Of a DNA stretch of 64,000 bases, positions 19,828-28,491 are shown piece after piece; position 1 is the stretch's first letter, and the number at the start of each line of letters is the position of its first letter. The notes beneath the pieces are model-generated. The model saw nothing but the letters and a program-made list of their open reading frames with translations. It searched no databases and was not told where the DNA came from. This DNA comes from CAYWNA01 sp964459305 (GTDB lineage Bacteria > Planctomycetota > Planctomycetia > Pirellulales > Pirellulaceae): positions 1-64,000 of the forward strand of contig CAYWNA010000002.1 of NCBI GenBank assembly GCA_964459305.1. The letters run 5' to 3'. A program made the translations under genes and the position numbers.

Positions 19828-20349
19828 TCATTCCTGACGGTCCATCATTTCTCGTTCGCGAGCCATCTCAAGGGCCCACTTTTCCGCACCATCCATGCGT
19901 TCCAACTCCTCCAGTTTTCTCTGTCCATCTTCGATGCGTCGGGTACGCCGGTACAGCGTCGCCAGCATCAGTTGGGCATCCACATCGCTGTCTTGGTCTT
20001 CCACGAGTTGCCCGAGTAATGTTTCAGCCTCAAACCAATTGCCTTTCAAGTATTCGGCCTGAGCGCTCTTAAACAAATCGTCGTGTTCACGTCCGCTACC
20101 AACTCCGCGGAGCATGGGTACGCAACGTCGCCCATGCCAAACAGAGATTGCCCAAAAAGCCAGCAACGCTACCCAGCCAATGCCCAAAAGCGACGACGGC
20201 AGCATTTCGGGCCAAAGGAAGCTGGACACCAAGGCTAGATTCACTACTACAGCAAAACCTAGCGCCGTCAGCAATGCCCGCCAATCGCCACGCCACCACA
20301 GTTGGGGCAATCCGGGCCAAAAACAAGTAAGGAGCGACGAGGTTTGCAT
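19828..20349 (-). CDS. Hypothetical membrane protein with TPR-like region
   Basis: A 173-residue protein with two or three hydrophobic segments in its first half (TALGFAVVVNLALVSSFLW, GIGWVALLAFWAISVW). A cytosolic TPR-like half follows (FKSAQAEYLKGNWFEAETLL, then DVDAQLMLATLYRRTRRIEDG). I do not recognise a named family. It ends 18 bases before clpC, which points to a shared transcript and possibly a link to membrane protein quality control. Confidence 0.75.
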   Translation of the reverse strand: MQTSSLLTCFWPGLPQLWWRGDWRALLTALGFAVVVNLALVSSFLWPEMLPSSLLGIGWVALLAFWAISVWHGRRCVPMLRGVGSGREHDDLFKSAQAEYLKGNWFEAETLLGQLVEDQDSDVDAQLMLATLYRRTRRIEDGQRKLEELERMDGAEKWALEMAREREMMDRQE

Positions 20350-20611
20350 CTGGCAATGCCCTAGGCTTCCATACCAAAAACTTAGCTTCCTTTCCGCGAG
20401 TCGGAAGACGCACTGGAATTTTAGCTGGCATGGCTATGTCAAGCAAGGCAAGTAAGTGCGCTGATTAGGTTTAGGACACATGTAGCAACGGACGACAACA
20501 GCCCCCATGATCCCATCGTGTTTCAGCCAATCGCCCTCAGCAACGATGCCCACCGCGCCAGGCGATTGCAGGTCTACGGACAATGTGGCAGATTGATGTC
20601 TGAATCCGCAT

Positions 20612-21376
20612 ATGAGCGAATCTCGCGCCAAATCTCCCAGAAAACCGGCAATCCGATCGATGACACTTAGATTCAGACCCTCAGAGCCGGAAAACGCCGG
20701 CGAGTCGCGCATCTCGAACGCCGGCGAAGATCACCCCGCGGAGGAGTCCCTTCCGTGCCTGGATAATGTACGTCTTTACACCCTGGTCGACGGAATGTCT
20801 TCGAAGAGCCAGTTGGCGAAACGGATCGCGGTACTGATCGCCGTTGGTGTGCATGCAATTCAATTGAGGGAAAAGATGCTCGATGATCGCGATATCGTGG
20901 ACCGAGCACGGCTTCTGCGCCAGTTGACCCAGGGCACCCAAGTCCTCTTCATTGTCAACGACCGTCCAGACATCGCGGCGGCGGCCGATGCCGATGGCGT
21001 TCACCTGGGGCAAGAGGATTTGTCGGTTAGAGATGCTCGTCGTATCGTTGGAAGGGATCGTTTGATAGGGGTCTCCACCCATTCTATCGAGCAGGCTCGC
21101 CAGGCCGTTCTCGATGGCGCCAACTACATTGGATGTGGGCCGGCATTTCCCTCGACCACCAAGCGTTTCGAGCATTTCCCCGGTTTGGAACTGCTTCGCT
21201 CGGTCAGCCAGGAGATTACGCTGCCTGCCTTTGCCATCGGCGGCGTGGACCGTGACAACCTCCGACAGGTCATCGACGCGGGATTCAACCGGATTGCCGT
21301 CAGCGGCGCCGTCCTCAACGCAGAAGACCCCGCTGCCGAGGTCGCAGTCCTGCTGGAACAGTTGAATGCAGCGTGA
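20612..21376 (+). CDS. thiE: Thiamine phosphate synthase
   Basis: A TIM-barrel enzyme joining the thiazole and pyrimidine phosphates into thiamine monophosphate. It shows RLYTLVDG at the start of the barrel, IQLREK, FIVNDRPDIAAAADADGVHLGQEDL, IGVSTHS, YIGCGPAFPSTTK, and FAIGGV near the phosphate site. At 254 residues it is longer than usual because about 50 non-conserved residues precede the barrel; the true start may be the ATG at 20660. No TPP riboswitch was seen upstream and no other thiamine gene is nearby. Confidence 0.93.
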   Translation: MSESRAKSPRKPAIRSMTLRFRPSEPENAGESRISNAGEDHPAEESLPCLDNVRLYTLVDGMSSKSQLAKRIAVLIAVGVHAIQLREKMLDDRDIVDRARLLRQLTQGTQVLFIVNDRPDIAAAADADGVHLGQEDLSVRDARRIVGRDRLIGVSTHSIEQARQAVLDGANYIGCGPAFPSTTKRFEHFPGLELLRSVSQEITLPAFAIGGVDRDNLRQVIDAGFNRIAVSGAVLNAEDPAAEVAVLLEQLNAA

Positions 21377-21457
21377 CGCCGATCGCAGGCAGGGGTGTTG
21401 GGAGGCAGACGCGGTGCACGCAGGGCGCGAATGAATGGCGCCGCGTGCCCAATGCCA

Positions 21458-21495
21458 AGAAAAAACGGAGCCGATCGACTGGCGACCGGCTCCGT
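21458..21495 (-). terminator. Rho-independent terminator of clpX
   Basis: On the minus strand, nine-base arms ACGGAGCCG and CGGCTCCGT flank a 13-base loop and are followed by TTTTTTC. It lies 38 bases past the clpX stop. On the plus strand it lacks a T-tract, so it serves clpX rather than thiE. Confidence 0.85.
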
Positions 21496-21532
21496 CAGGT
21501 TGGCGTTCACAACCCAGGGGTATGTTGCCCCC

Positions 21533-22819
21533 CTACGCACTCTTGGTCTGCGGTGTTGGCATCTTGATCAGATCCTCTTGCCCTTCGATGAAGTCGTCGT
21601 CAATCCTATACGTCATGCCTTCTTCTTGATCCGGCAAATCGTACATGACCTCGAGCATTGCTTCTTCGACGATCGATCGCAGTCCGCGGGCACCAGTACC
21701 TTTCGCTAGGGCCCGACCAGCAATCGCTCGCAGGGCTTCATCGGTGAATTCCAGGCCGCAATTCTCCATCTCGAACAAGCTCTGGTACTGTCTAATCAAA
21801 GCGTTCTTGGGTTCGGTCAACACCTGTACCAAGCCGTCCTCATCCAGCGGCGTCAGTGCGGTGGTAACCGGCAGCCTGCCAACCAATTCGGGAATCAGGC
21901 CATACTCCAAGACATCGTCGGAATTGGCCAGCCCCAGCAGATCACCCTCTCCGGATTCATCCCTATAACCAGACTTTTGACCGAAGCCCATCGTCCGCCT
22001 GCCCATTCGCTTTCGAATGATGTCTTCGATGCCGACGAAGGTGCCTCCGCAAATGAACAGGATGTCGGTTGTATCCATCTGGATGTACTGCTGTTCCGGA
22101 TGCTTGCGACCGCCTTGTGGCGGTACATTGGCAACGGTGCCCTCTAGCATCTTTAACAGTGACTGCTGCACGCCTTCGCCCGACACGTCGCGAGTGATCG
22201 ATACGTTGTAGCTGGTCTTGCCAATCTTGTCGATTTCATCGATGTACAGAACGCCGCGCTGCGCAGCTTCCAGATCGAAGTCTGCGGCATGAAGCAGTTT
22301 CAGCAGAAGATTCTCCACGTCTTCGCCAACATAGCCGGCTTCGGTCAATGTGGTTGCATCGCCGATCGCAAACGGCACATTCAATACACGTGCGAGCGTG
22401 CGGGCCAAGAGCGTCTTGCCGCACCCCGTCGGGCCGACAAGCAAGATGTTAGATTTTTCGATCTCAACATCTGAACCTTCCCAACCTAGCGAGAGTCGCT
22501 TGTAATGATTGTGCATGGCAACGGCCAAGACCTTCTTTGCCGCATGCTGGCCGATCACGTACTGCTCTAGCTTGGCCACGATTTCTCGCGGTGTAGGGAT
22601 CTCATTAAACAACTTCTTGGATGGACCTCTACGTCGTTTCTCCTGTTCTAGAATGGACTGACACAGATCGATGCATTCGCCGCAAATATAAACGTCGCCG
22701 GGACCCTCGACCAACGGGCCGACGTCACGATAACTCTTGCGGCAAAACGAACAGAATGCGTTCTTCTTTGTGGTGCTGCCGCCTCTTCGACTGCCACCCA
22801 TCTCCTTGCCTGCGGGCAT
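21533..22819 (-). CDS. clpX: ATP-dependent Clp protease ATP-binding subunit ClpX
   Basis: A 428-residue AAA+ unfoldase that partners ClpP. The N-terminal C4 zinc domain is intact (CSFCRKSYRDV and CGECIDLC). Walker A is GPTGCGKTLLARTLA, Walker B DEIDKIG, and the pore and sensor segments are present. The frame is open to 22912, but AAGGAG stands five bases before the ATG at 22819, which decides the start. A strong terminator follows the gene. ClpP itself is not in the window. Confidence 0.97.
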   Translation of the reverse strand: MPAGKEMGGSRRGGSTTKKNAFCSFCRKSYRDVGPLVEGPGDVYICGECIDLCQSILEQEKRRRGPSKKLFNEIPTPREIVAKLEQYVIGQHAAKKVLAVAMHNHYKRLSLGWEGSDVEIEKSNILLVGPTGCGKTLLARTLARVLNVPFAIGDATTLTEAGYVGEDVENLLLKLLHAADFDLEAAQRGVLYIDEIDKIGKTSYNVSITRDVSGEGVQQSLLKMLEGTVANVPPQGGRKHPEQQYIQMDTTDILFICGGTFVGIEDIIRKRMGRRTMGFGQKSGYRDESGEGDLLGLANSDDVLEYGLIPELVGRLPVTTALTPLDEDGLVQVLTEPKNALIRQYQSLFEMENCGLEFTDEALRAIAGRALAKGTGARGLRSIVEEAMLEVMYDLPDQEEGMTYRIDDDFIEGQEDLIKMPTPQTKSA

Positions 22820-23100
22820 AGCAACTCCTTCTCCGGTGCCGGCCGACGATCTCCCGGTCTTCAAAAGCCGCCGACTGTGAGAAAACTCCAAGTTGTCGCT
22901 CGAAACAGCCACGCGGCGTTACGTTTTTGCCGCCGACTGCCTTGGGGGGCCTCCCTGTCCGTATATGTCGAGCTCGAATTTAATTTTTGTATCCTCCATA
23001 TCGCAATCCGAGGGCATCTCTGGCCACAGAAGATTCTTGCAGCGGAGCAACCGGCACAACCATCGGGACTCAGTTCTGTGATCTATCGAAGCCGATGGCT

Positions 23101-23442
23101 CTAATCCTCTCGTTCCGCATGACTTGAATCCAGCTCATCCTGAAACTTTTCCCCGAGAACGGATTTGATTTCCCGAAACTCGGTCTGGCTAATACCACCC
23201 CTGCTATGCAGCTGCCTAAAATTAGCCAGCAGCTCACTAGCCGATAGATTGGTTCCGCCGCCGCGATTTCGAAAATACATCGCCACGTAGGCCGCGAAGA
23301 CACAAAGGATCAACAGGACCGTACCCCATATGACCGCTTGGGCCGACGTGGATTGCAGAAACTCGATCACGGCTACCCCCCTACCGGCAACGTCGTTGCT
23401 GTCAGTAAGTTCACCCGGAGGACTACGATCAATATTATGCAT
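23101..23442 (-). CDS. Small membrane protein with SHOCT-like C-terminus
   Basis: A 113-residue protein with a single transmembrane helix (VIWGTVLLILCVFAAYVAMYF). The cytosolic tail LLANFRQLHSRGGISQTEFR resembles the short SHOCT-type helix pair. The start at 23442 (MHNIDR) is chosen because the preceding 26 residues look non-coding. Function unknown. It lies about 280 bases upstream of clpX on the same strand. Confidence 0.6.
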   Translation of the reverse strand: MHNIDRSPPGELTDSNDVAGRGVAVIEFLQSTSAQAVIWGTVLLILCVFAAYVAMYFRNRGGGTNLSASELLANFRQLHSRGGISQTEFREIKSVLGEKFQDELDSSHAERED

Positions 23443-23719
23443 ATCAGGCCCTCGGAGTCCAGCTTTCGAGAACGAAGTTACGTACGCTACTGGACACGAT
23501 GACTTGTGCAGCCATGTCAATCGTACGGGACAGAGGGACTGACGGACGGCGTGTCGGTCGTTGACACAGGCTTTGAGGAGCCTTACGCTAGCGGTCGGGA
23601 GACGGCTTTTTTCCGGCTGCGTCCCAGTTGCACTCTTTGCGCCGGTTCTTCAGCCTGAGTTCACTTTCAGTCATGAGCAAAGCGGACAGTCTTCACCGAG
23701 TATTTGAGTTCAGCCAGGC

Positions 23720-24658
23720 ATGACTATCCCGTTCACCTGCCCTCACTGCGGAACGCAGACCGACGCGTACGAACAGTACGCTGGGCAATCGGGCCCTTGC
23801 GCCGTTTGCGGAAGAACGGTCACCGTCCCCTATCCGTCTACCGCCACCCTGTCGTCGGCCGCCTCGCCCGACTCGACATCATCCGCCGACAAGCCGCGGC
23901 GGCGGCGATCATCGTCTTCCGTATTGATCGTGGTGACGGTGATCGTCGCCTGTCTGCTGGGCGCTGGGATGCTTGTGGGGCTGTTGTTCGCGTTGGTCTT
24001 TCCGGCCATCTCAGCGGCGCGGCAATCCGCTCAGAAGACGCAGTCGGCAAGCAACATGAAGTTGATTGCCGCGGCCATGCTCAGTTACGAGGCGGACCAT
24101 GGCTGTTTCCCGCCTGCGTACATCGCCGACGAGAACGGCAAGCCGATGCATAGTTGGCGCGTTCTTTTATTGCCGTACCTGGGATACGACCACGTGCGCG
24201 ACCAATACGATTTCAACCAGCCTTGGGACAGCCCGCAGAACATGGGTGTCCGTTATATGATGCCTGCAGAATACGCATGTCCTGCCGATCCTGACGCCAA
24301 GTTGCAATACGAGACCAGTTACGTCGTGATCGTGGGCGAGAAGACGATGTTTCCGGGGGAGGATTGCACCACACAAGACGACATCGCCGACGGAACGGCC
24401 TACACCATCATTTTGGCCCAGACGCCGTCGTGCGGCATCTGTTGGCTGGAGCCGAAGGACTTGAACGCTGATCGGATGCGTTTCGAGATCAACGGGCGGG
24501 AAGGCGTCGAGATCGGCAGTGTGCATCCGGATGGTGCCCACGTAATGACGGCGGATGGCGAAAGCCACTTTCTGGCTGAGGATACGCCGCCGGACTACGT
24601 TCAGGCGATGACAACAGTCGCTGGCAACGAACCCATCCCCTGGTACGCATTGGAGTGA
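23720..24658 (+). CDS. DUF1559 family protein with N-terminal zinc ribbon
   Basis: A 312-residue protein of the planctomycete-enriched DUF1559 group. It starts with a zinc ribbon (CPHCGTQ then CAVCGRT), has a basic low-complexity linker, one transmembrane helix (VLIVVTVIVACLLGAGMLVGLLFALV) and then the DUF1559 domain. That domain has the pilin-like SNMKLIAAAMLSYEADHG and the HSWRVLLLPYLGYD motif. DUF1559 proteins usually carry a type IV pilin-like N-terminal cleavage signal; here the zinc ribbon and linker replace it. Role unknown, probably at the cell envelope. Confidence 0.9.
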   Translation: MTIPFTCPHCGTQTDAYEQYAGQSGPCAVCGRTVTVPYPSTATLSSAASPDSTSSADKPRRRRSSSSVLIVVTVIVACLLGAGMLVGLLFALVFPAISAARQSAQKTQSASNMKLIAAAMLSYEADHGCFPPAYIADENGKPMHSWRVLLLPYLGYDHVRDQYDFNQPWDSPQNMGVRYMMPAEYACPADPDAKLQYETSYVVIVGEKTMFPGEDCTTQDDIADGTAYTIILAQTPSCGICWLEPKDLNADRMRFEINGREGVEIGSVHPDGAHVMTADGESHFLAEDTPPDYVQAMTTVAGNEPIPWYALE

Positions 24659-24725
24659 GATTTTCCGGTGCGGAAGATCCGCGCAAGTCTGGTTTAGGAT
24701 CGCTGCAGACATCGTACTTAGGTTC

Positions 24726-24827
24726 GTAGTACCGGCTTCAGCCGGAATCCTGGACAAACCGGCAGCAACCTGGCAGCAGACACTTCCGCCCAAAGGTGGG
24801 CTACGAACGGGGTGTGGCCGGTACTAC
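24726..24827. repeat. Inverted repeat GTAGTACCGG...CCGGTACTAC
   Basis: Ten-base perfect arms about 80 bases apart in the convergent gap between the DUF1559 and Gfo/Idh/MocA genes. The left arm runs into a local palindrome CCGGCTTCAGCCGG. It is probably a dispersed intergenic element; no T-tract follows. Confidence 0.5.
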
Positions 24828-26050
24828 TACGACAAACTCCATGGCTCACGTCTTGGCCGATCCAGCCAGCGGTTAGCCTCTGGATCGCCGATGATCTCTT
24901 CTTTCACCGGATCCCACTTCAACGGCCGATTGAGCCAGTAAGCGATGTTGGCCAGGTGACAGACCGTGGCGGTCCGGTGCGCAATTTCGATGTCGCGGAA
25001 TGGTAGCTCTCGCGAGCGTACGCAATGCAGAAAGTCCCCAAAGATTCCGCCGTGCCCTTTGTAGTTTGGAATGTATATGTTCGGCGTCGTCTGCTTATTG
25101 CCTTGGCGGTCGCCCTTCTGGGAGATCTCGCCCTCGGTTCCCCTGAAGTTCAAAATGCCGTCCCAACCTCCGCCGTGATAGATCCTCACGCCATTGGCGA
25201 ATTTCACGGTCAATTGTGCGTAGTCTTTGCTGTCAGGCGGGATGACCTCGACGGGACCGGTCTCGTGCAACTCCAAGGAGAACAGCGCGCCGCCGAATGT
25301 GTGGCAGCCCCAATCGGTCGTGCCGCCACCGGAATAGTCGCGGTAAGGTCGGAACCCACCTCGAATCAGGCTTTCGTGAAACGGCCGTGACGGTGCAGGT
25401 CCAAGCCACAGATCCCAATCGACATCTTCCGGTGTTTCTACTGGAGGCAGATAGCATGGTCCGGACGGTCCGCCCACATTGACCCACGCTTCCCGGACCT
25501 CGCCGATCGCCCCTCCGCGAACCATTCTGTGAAACCAGTTGTAGTCTCCCCATACCCTCTGACTGCCGCCCGAAAAGACTCGGCCGTAGCGTCGTGCGAT
25601 CTGGACCATCCGTCGGCCTTCGTGGATAGTCAGCGTTTCCGGCTTTTCGCAGTACACATCCTTGCCGTTCTTCATTGCCTCGATCGAGATGATCGCGTGC
25701 CAGTGATCCGGCGTTGCGATCAGCAACGCGTCGATGCTTTTTCGGCCGGTGATCTCTCGGAAATCGTTGTAGGACGCGCAGTCCTTGTTTCCGTATCGCT
25801 GATCCACGTTGTCTTTTGCCATTTTGCGGTGCCGGCCAACAACATCGCATACAGCTACGACCTGTACCTCCTTGAACCCCAAAAAGCCGCCCAAATCACC
25901 GCGGCCCTGACCTCCCATCCCGATCGCGCCCATCACGATCCGGTCGTTCGCTCCGAACGCCGTGGAGTTCACTAACAGCGGTACGCCAAATGCAGCCGCC
26001 GCTTGCGCCCGAACAAACCCACGTCGCGTCATCCGACGGTATTCTGCCAT
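24827..26050 (-). CDS. Gfo/Idh/MocA family oxidoreductase with Tat signal
   Basis: A 407-residue NAD(P)-dependent oxidoreductase of the secreted planctomycete type. The twin-arginine leader TRRGFVRAQAAAAFGVP predicts export. The Rossmann motif GAIGMGGQGRG and the sugar-site EKP in VYCEKPETLTI follow. The C-terminal domain ends in LDRPRREPWSLS. The ATG at 26050 has AGGAG eight bases upstream; the frame extends to 26110, just inside repeat copy C, which is unlikely to encode protein. Oxidation or reduction of a sugar or polyol is expected from the family, but the substrate is unknown. A paralogue, now frameshifted, lies at 57.6-58.9 kb. Confidence 0.9.
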   Translation of the reverse strand: MAEYRRMTRRGFVRAQAAAAFGVPLLVNSTAFGANDRIVMGAIGMGGQGRGDLGGFLGFKEVQVVAVCDVVGRHRKMAKDNVDQRYGNKDCASYNDFREITGRKSIDALLIATPDHWHAIISIEAMKNGKDVYCEKPETLTIHEGRRMVQIARRYGRVFSGGSQRVWGDYNWFHRMVRGGAIGEVREAWVNVGGPSGPCYLPPVETPEDVDWDLWLGPAPSRPFHESLIRGGFRPYRDYSGGGTTDWGCHTFGGALFSLELHETGPVEVIPPDSKDYAQLTVKFANGVRIYHGGGWDGILNFRGTEGEISQKGDRQGNKQTTPNIYIPNYKGHGGIFGDFLHCVRSRELPFRDIEIAHRTATVCHLANIAYWLNRPLKWDPVKEEIIGDPEANRWLDRPRREPWSLS

Positions 26051-26102
26051 AACCTCGGCTCCTATGGTCGAGCGGTTCCGAATTCGGTCAAATCGTCCCA
26101 TG

Positions 26103-26229
26103 TATACCATCCGCGGACAAGTCTGACCTGTAGCCGAACTCGCCAGAGTTTGGTTTTCCCTACGCAGACCAAAGTCTGGCGACTTCGGCTACATGCGCAA
26201 AAGTGTCAATCCTGGCCGCGGGTGGTATA
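26103..26229. repeat. Palindromic repeat family 1, copy C (complete)
   Basis: The most complete copy, 127 bases, bounded by TATACCAT and TGGTATA. The outer arms pair CCGCGG segments. The inner arms read GTAGCCGAACTCGCCAGAG (left) and CTCTGGCG-type complement (right) around a 16-base loop. It lies between the divergent Gfo/Idh/MocA and beta-helix genes and creates spurious upstream extensions in both reading frames. Confidence 0.9.
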
Positions 26230-26400
26230 GCAAAAGGCTGGGTACCAATGGGGAACACCGTTTATACCCCCGCCGAGCACGTCTGTCCAATTCCGGTAGG
26301 CCCCGTTGCAGACTATTGCGGACCTCGGCCAGCCAACGCAGAATACCCTTCGACAATCTTACTCGCCAAGTTTCTAACCACGTATGCGGGAGGGAGACTC

Positions 26401-28431
26401 ATGTGCAGACATTATCGTCCAGCGGCATTGTCGTTGTTGGCCGACTTGGCGCTGGCGGCGGCTGTCCTGATAAATGTCGCGGTTGCAGCCCGCGCTGACA
26501 TCGATGAGCAATCCATTGCCAAAGTGAAAGCCGGTGAATTGGCAGAGGCAAAGGCTTCGTGGTGGGGCTTCGATCCGGTCGATTCCACCAAGACGCTTCA
26601 GGCAGCGATCGATTCGGGGGCAAGGCGAGTGATCGTGGAGGATATGGGATCGCCTTGGATCATCACGCCAATCAACCTGGCAAGCGATCAAGAAGTCGTC
26701 TTCGAGCAAGGCGCAGTCGTGGAAGCCAAGAAGGGGGAATTCCACGGCGGCGGAGATTCGCTCTTCAGCATTGTGCTCAAACAAAACGTATCGCTGGTTG
26801 GCAACGGAGCCATTCTGCGCATGCAGCGCAAAGACTATGACAACCCACCGTACGCCAAGGCCGAATGGCGCCATGTCGTCAATATCAAGAGCAGTTCGAA
26901 CGTCAAGCTCTTCGGTTTGACATTGGCCGAAAGCGGCGGCGACGGCATCTACCTGGGCACGGCGAAGCGCGGCGTGACGAACAAGGACGTTCACATCAAA
27001 GACGTTGTGTGCGATGGCAACTATCGGCAGGGCATCAGTGTGATCACGGCCGAAAACCTGCTGATCGAAAACACGACTATGAAGAACACAGCAGGCACCG
27101 CCCCACAGGCAGGCATTGACTTCGAGCCAAATCACGCATCGGAGCGGCTGGTGCATTGTGTGATGCGCAACTGCGTTTCGGAAAACAACGTGGGTAGCGG
27201 TTATGTTTTCTACGTGCCGCACCTGACGGGGAAATCCGCACCGATGTCCGTCCGTTTCGAAAACTGCATCGCGCGAGGCTCCAACCGGCAGGCATTCGGC
27301 TTCACAACGGGTAACGATGACAAAGCCGGCGCGGTTAAAGGACTGGCGGAATTCATCGACTGCACGTTTGCCGACGGTGCGGGGCCTGCAATTACGATCC
27401 GCCGCAAGCCGGCCTCCGCCTGTCGCCTCAGGTTCGTGAACTGCCAAATCACCAATCCGGCCAAAAGCAAACCTGCGTTGCCTGCCATTCAGTTCGAATC
27501 GCAGGTGGGCAACACCGAGGACATTGGCGGCGTCGAATTCGAGAACTGCGTGATCGACGATTCCGTCGAGCGCCCGATCATGAGGTACACCGATCGGGCA
27601 GGCGGCCTGCGGCTTGTCGATGTCGCCGGCTCGTTGAAGATCCAGCACAACGGTTCGGAGACCGTCCACACATTCACACAGAAATGGCTCGATAGCCTCC
27701 ATTCAGGCAAGGTCTACAAGAGATTTCCCAAGTATGAAACTCGCGGTATTCGGTTCGAGCCGCTGCAAGCCGAACCATCGCCCGCTGATCTGCCATTGCG
27801 TCCCTTCAGCCTGCGCAAGACGGGGACGTTCGTCATCTGCGCGCGCGCCGAGGAGGATGTCGAGTTTGCACTGCGACATCTTCAAGTGGGTAAGTACAGT
27901 GGCCGACCAATGCCTGTCGTCGTGCTGGCGCCATCGGGCAAGAAAACCCGCCTGGGGGACGTGCCGTTCAAACAGGAAGAGACGTTCCGGTTCGAGGCGG
28001 CCGAAACCGGCCTTTACCGGCTGCCATTCAATTGCGGAGGCAACAAGCTCCAGGTGCTCTCAGCGAATCGACCGGTTTGCGTGTCCGGCGAAGATGGAAG
28101 GATCCGTTTTATTGGGGCGACCGGAGACTTTTACTTCTTTGTGCCGCTGGGCACCGAGGAATTTGGCGTGAAGATATTCGGCGAGGGAGACGGTGAAGCG
28201 GTTGCGGCAGCAATCTACGATCCCACCGGGCTCAAGGTCTGGGAACAGCCCACGATCACTGCGCCAGAACAATACGTCACCGTTCCTGATCCGTCGCAAA
28301 CAGGAAAAGCATGGCGAGTACGATTCGCAAGGCCCGTCGGCACAACGATGGAGGATTTCTACCTTGAGCTACAGGGTATTCCGCCATTCCTATCCTGTAC
28401 ACCAAAGACTCTCCTGAAGCCAGTCGACTGA
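26401..28431 (+). CDS. Secreted right-handed parallel beta-helix protein
   Basis: A 676-residue exported protein. A signal peptide (ALSLLADLALAAAVLINVAV, cleaved near AARA) precedes a right-handed beta-helix (about 50-440). The helix has repeated coil motifs such as NVKLFGLTLAESGGDGIYL, DVHIKDVVCDGNYRQG and RFVNCQITN, of the pectate-lyase/PbH1 kind. A beta-sandwich-like C-terminal region follows. The start at 26401 has GGAGGGAG four bases upstream; the frame runs back to 26203 through repeat copy C and was rejected. It probably acts on or binds a polysaccharide, but no catalytic residues can be assigned. Confidence 0.88.
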   Translation: MCRHYRPAALSLLADLALAAAVLINVAVAARADIDEQSIAKVKAGELAEAKASWWGFDPVDSTKTLQAAIDSGARRVIVEDMGSPWIITPINLASDQEVVFEQGAVVEAKKGEFHGGGDSLFSIVLKQNVSLVGNGAILRMQRKDYDNPPYAKAEWRHVVNIKSSSNVKLFGLTLAESGGDGIYLGTAKRGVTNKDVHIKDVVCDGNYRQGISVITAENLLIENTTMKNTAGTAPQAGIDFEPNHASERLVHCVMRNCVSENNVGSGYVFYVPHLTGKSAPMSVRFENCIARGSNRQAFGFTTGNDDKAGAVKGLAEFIDCTFADGAGPAITIRRKPASACRLRFVNCQITNPAKSKPALPAIQFESQVGNTEDIGGVEFENCVIDDSVERPIMRYTDRAGGLRLVDVAGSLKIQHNGSETVHTFTQKWLDSLHSGKVYKRFPKYETRGIRFEPLQAEPSPADLPLRPFSLRKTGTFVICARAEEDVEFALRHLQVGKYSGRPMPVVVLAPSGKKTRLGDVPFKQEETFRFEAAETGLYRLPFNCGGNKLQVLSANRPVCVSGEDGRIRFIGATGDFYFFVPLGTEEFGVKIFGEGDGEAVAAAIYDPTGLKVWEQPTITAPEQYVTVPDPSQTGKAWRVRFARPVGTTMEDFYLELQGIPPFLSCTPKTLLKPVD

Positions 28432-28491
28432 TGGGACAACCTGGAGTTGCTGCAGTTAGTCGATGGTTCCCAACCGGAGCGGATCGGTGCG

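Noticed and set aside
20350..20611. TPP riboswitch before thiE
   Set aside because: I looked for the conserved CTGAGA and ACCTGA elements in this gap and did not find them.
26203..26400. 66-residue N-terminal extension of the beta-helix protein
   Set aside because: It reads through palindromic repeat C. The ATG at 26401 has a ribosome site and is followed at once by a signal peptide.
26374..27702. Open minus-strand frame of 442 codons
   Set aside because: Antisense to the beta-helix gene, which has a signal peptide and repeat coils.
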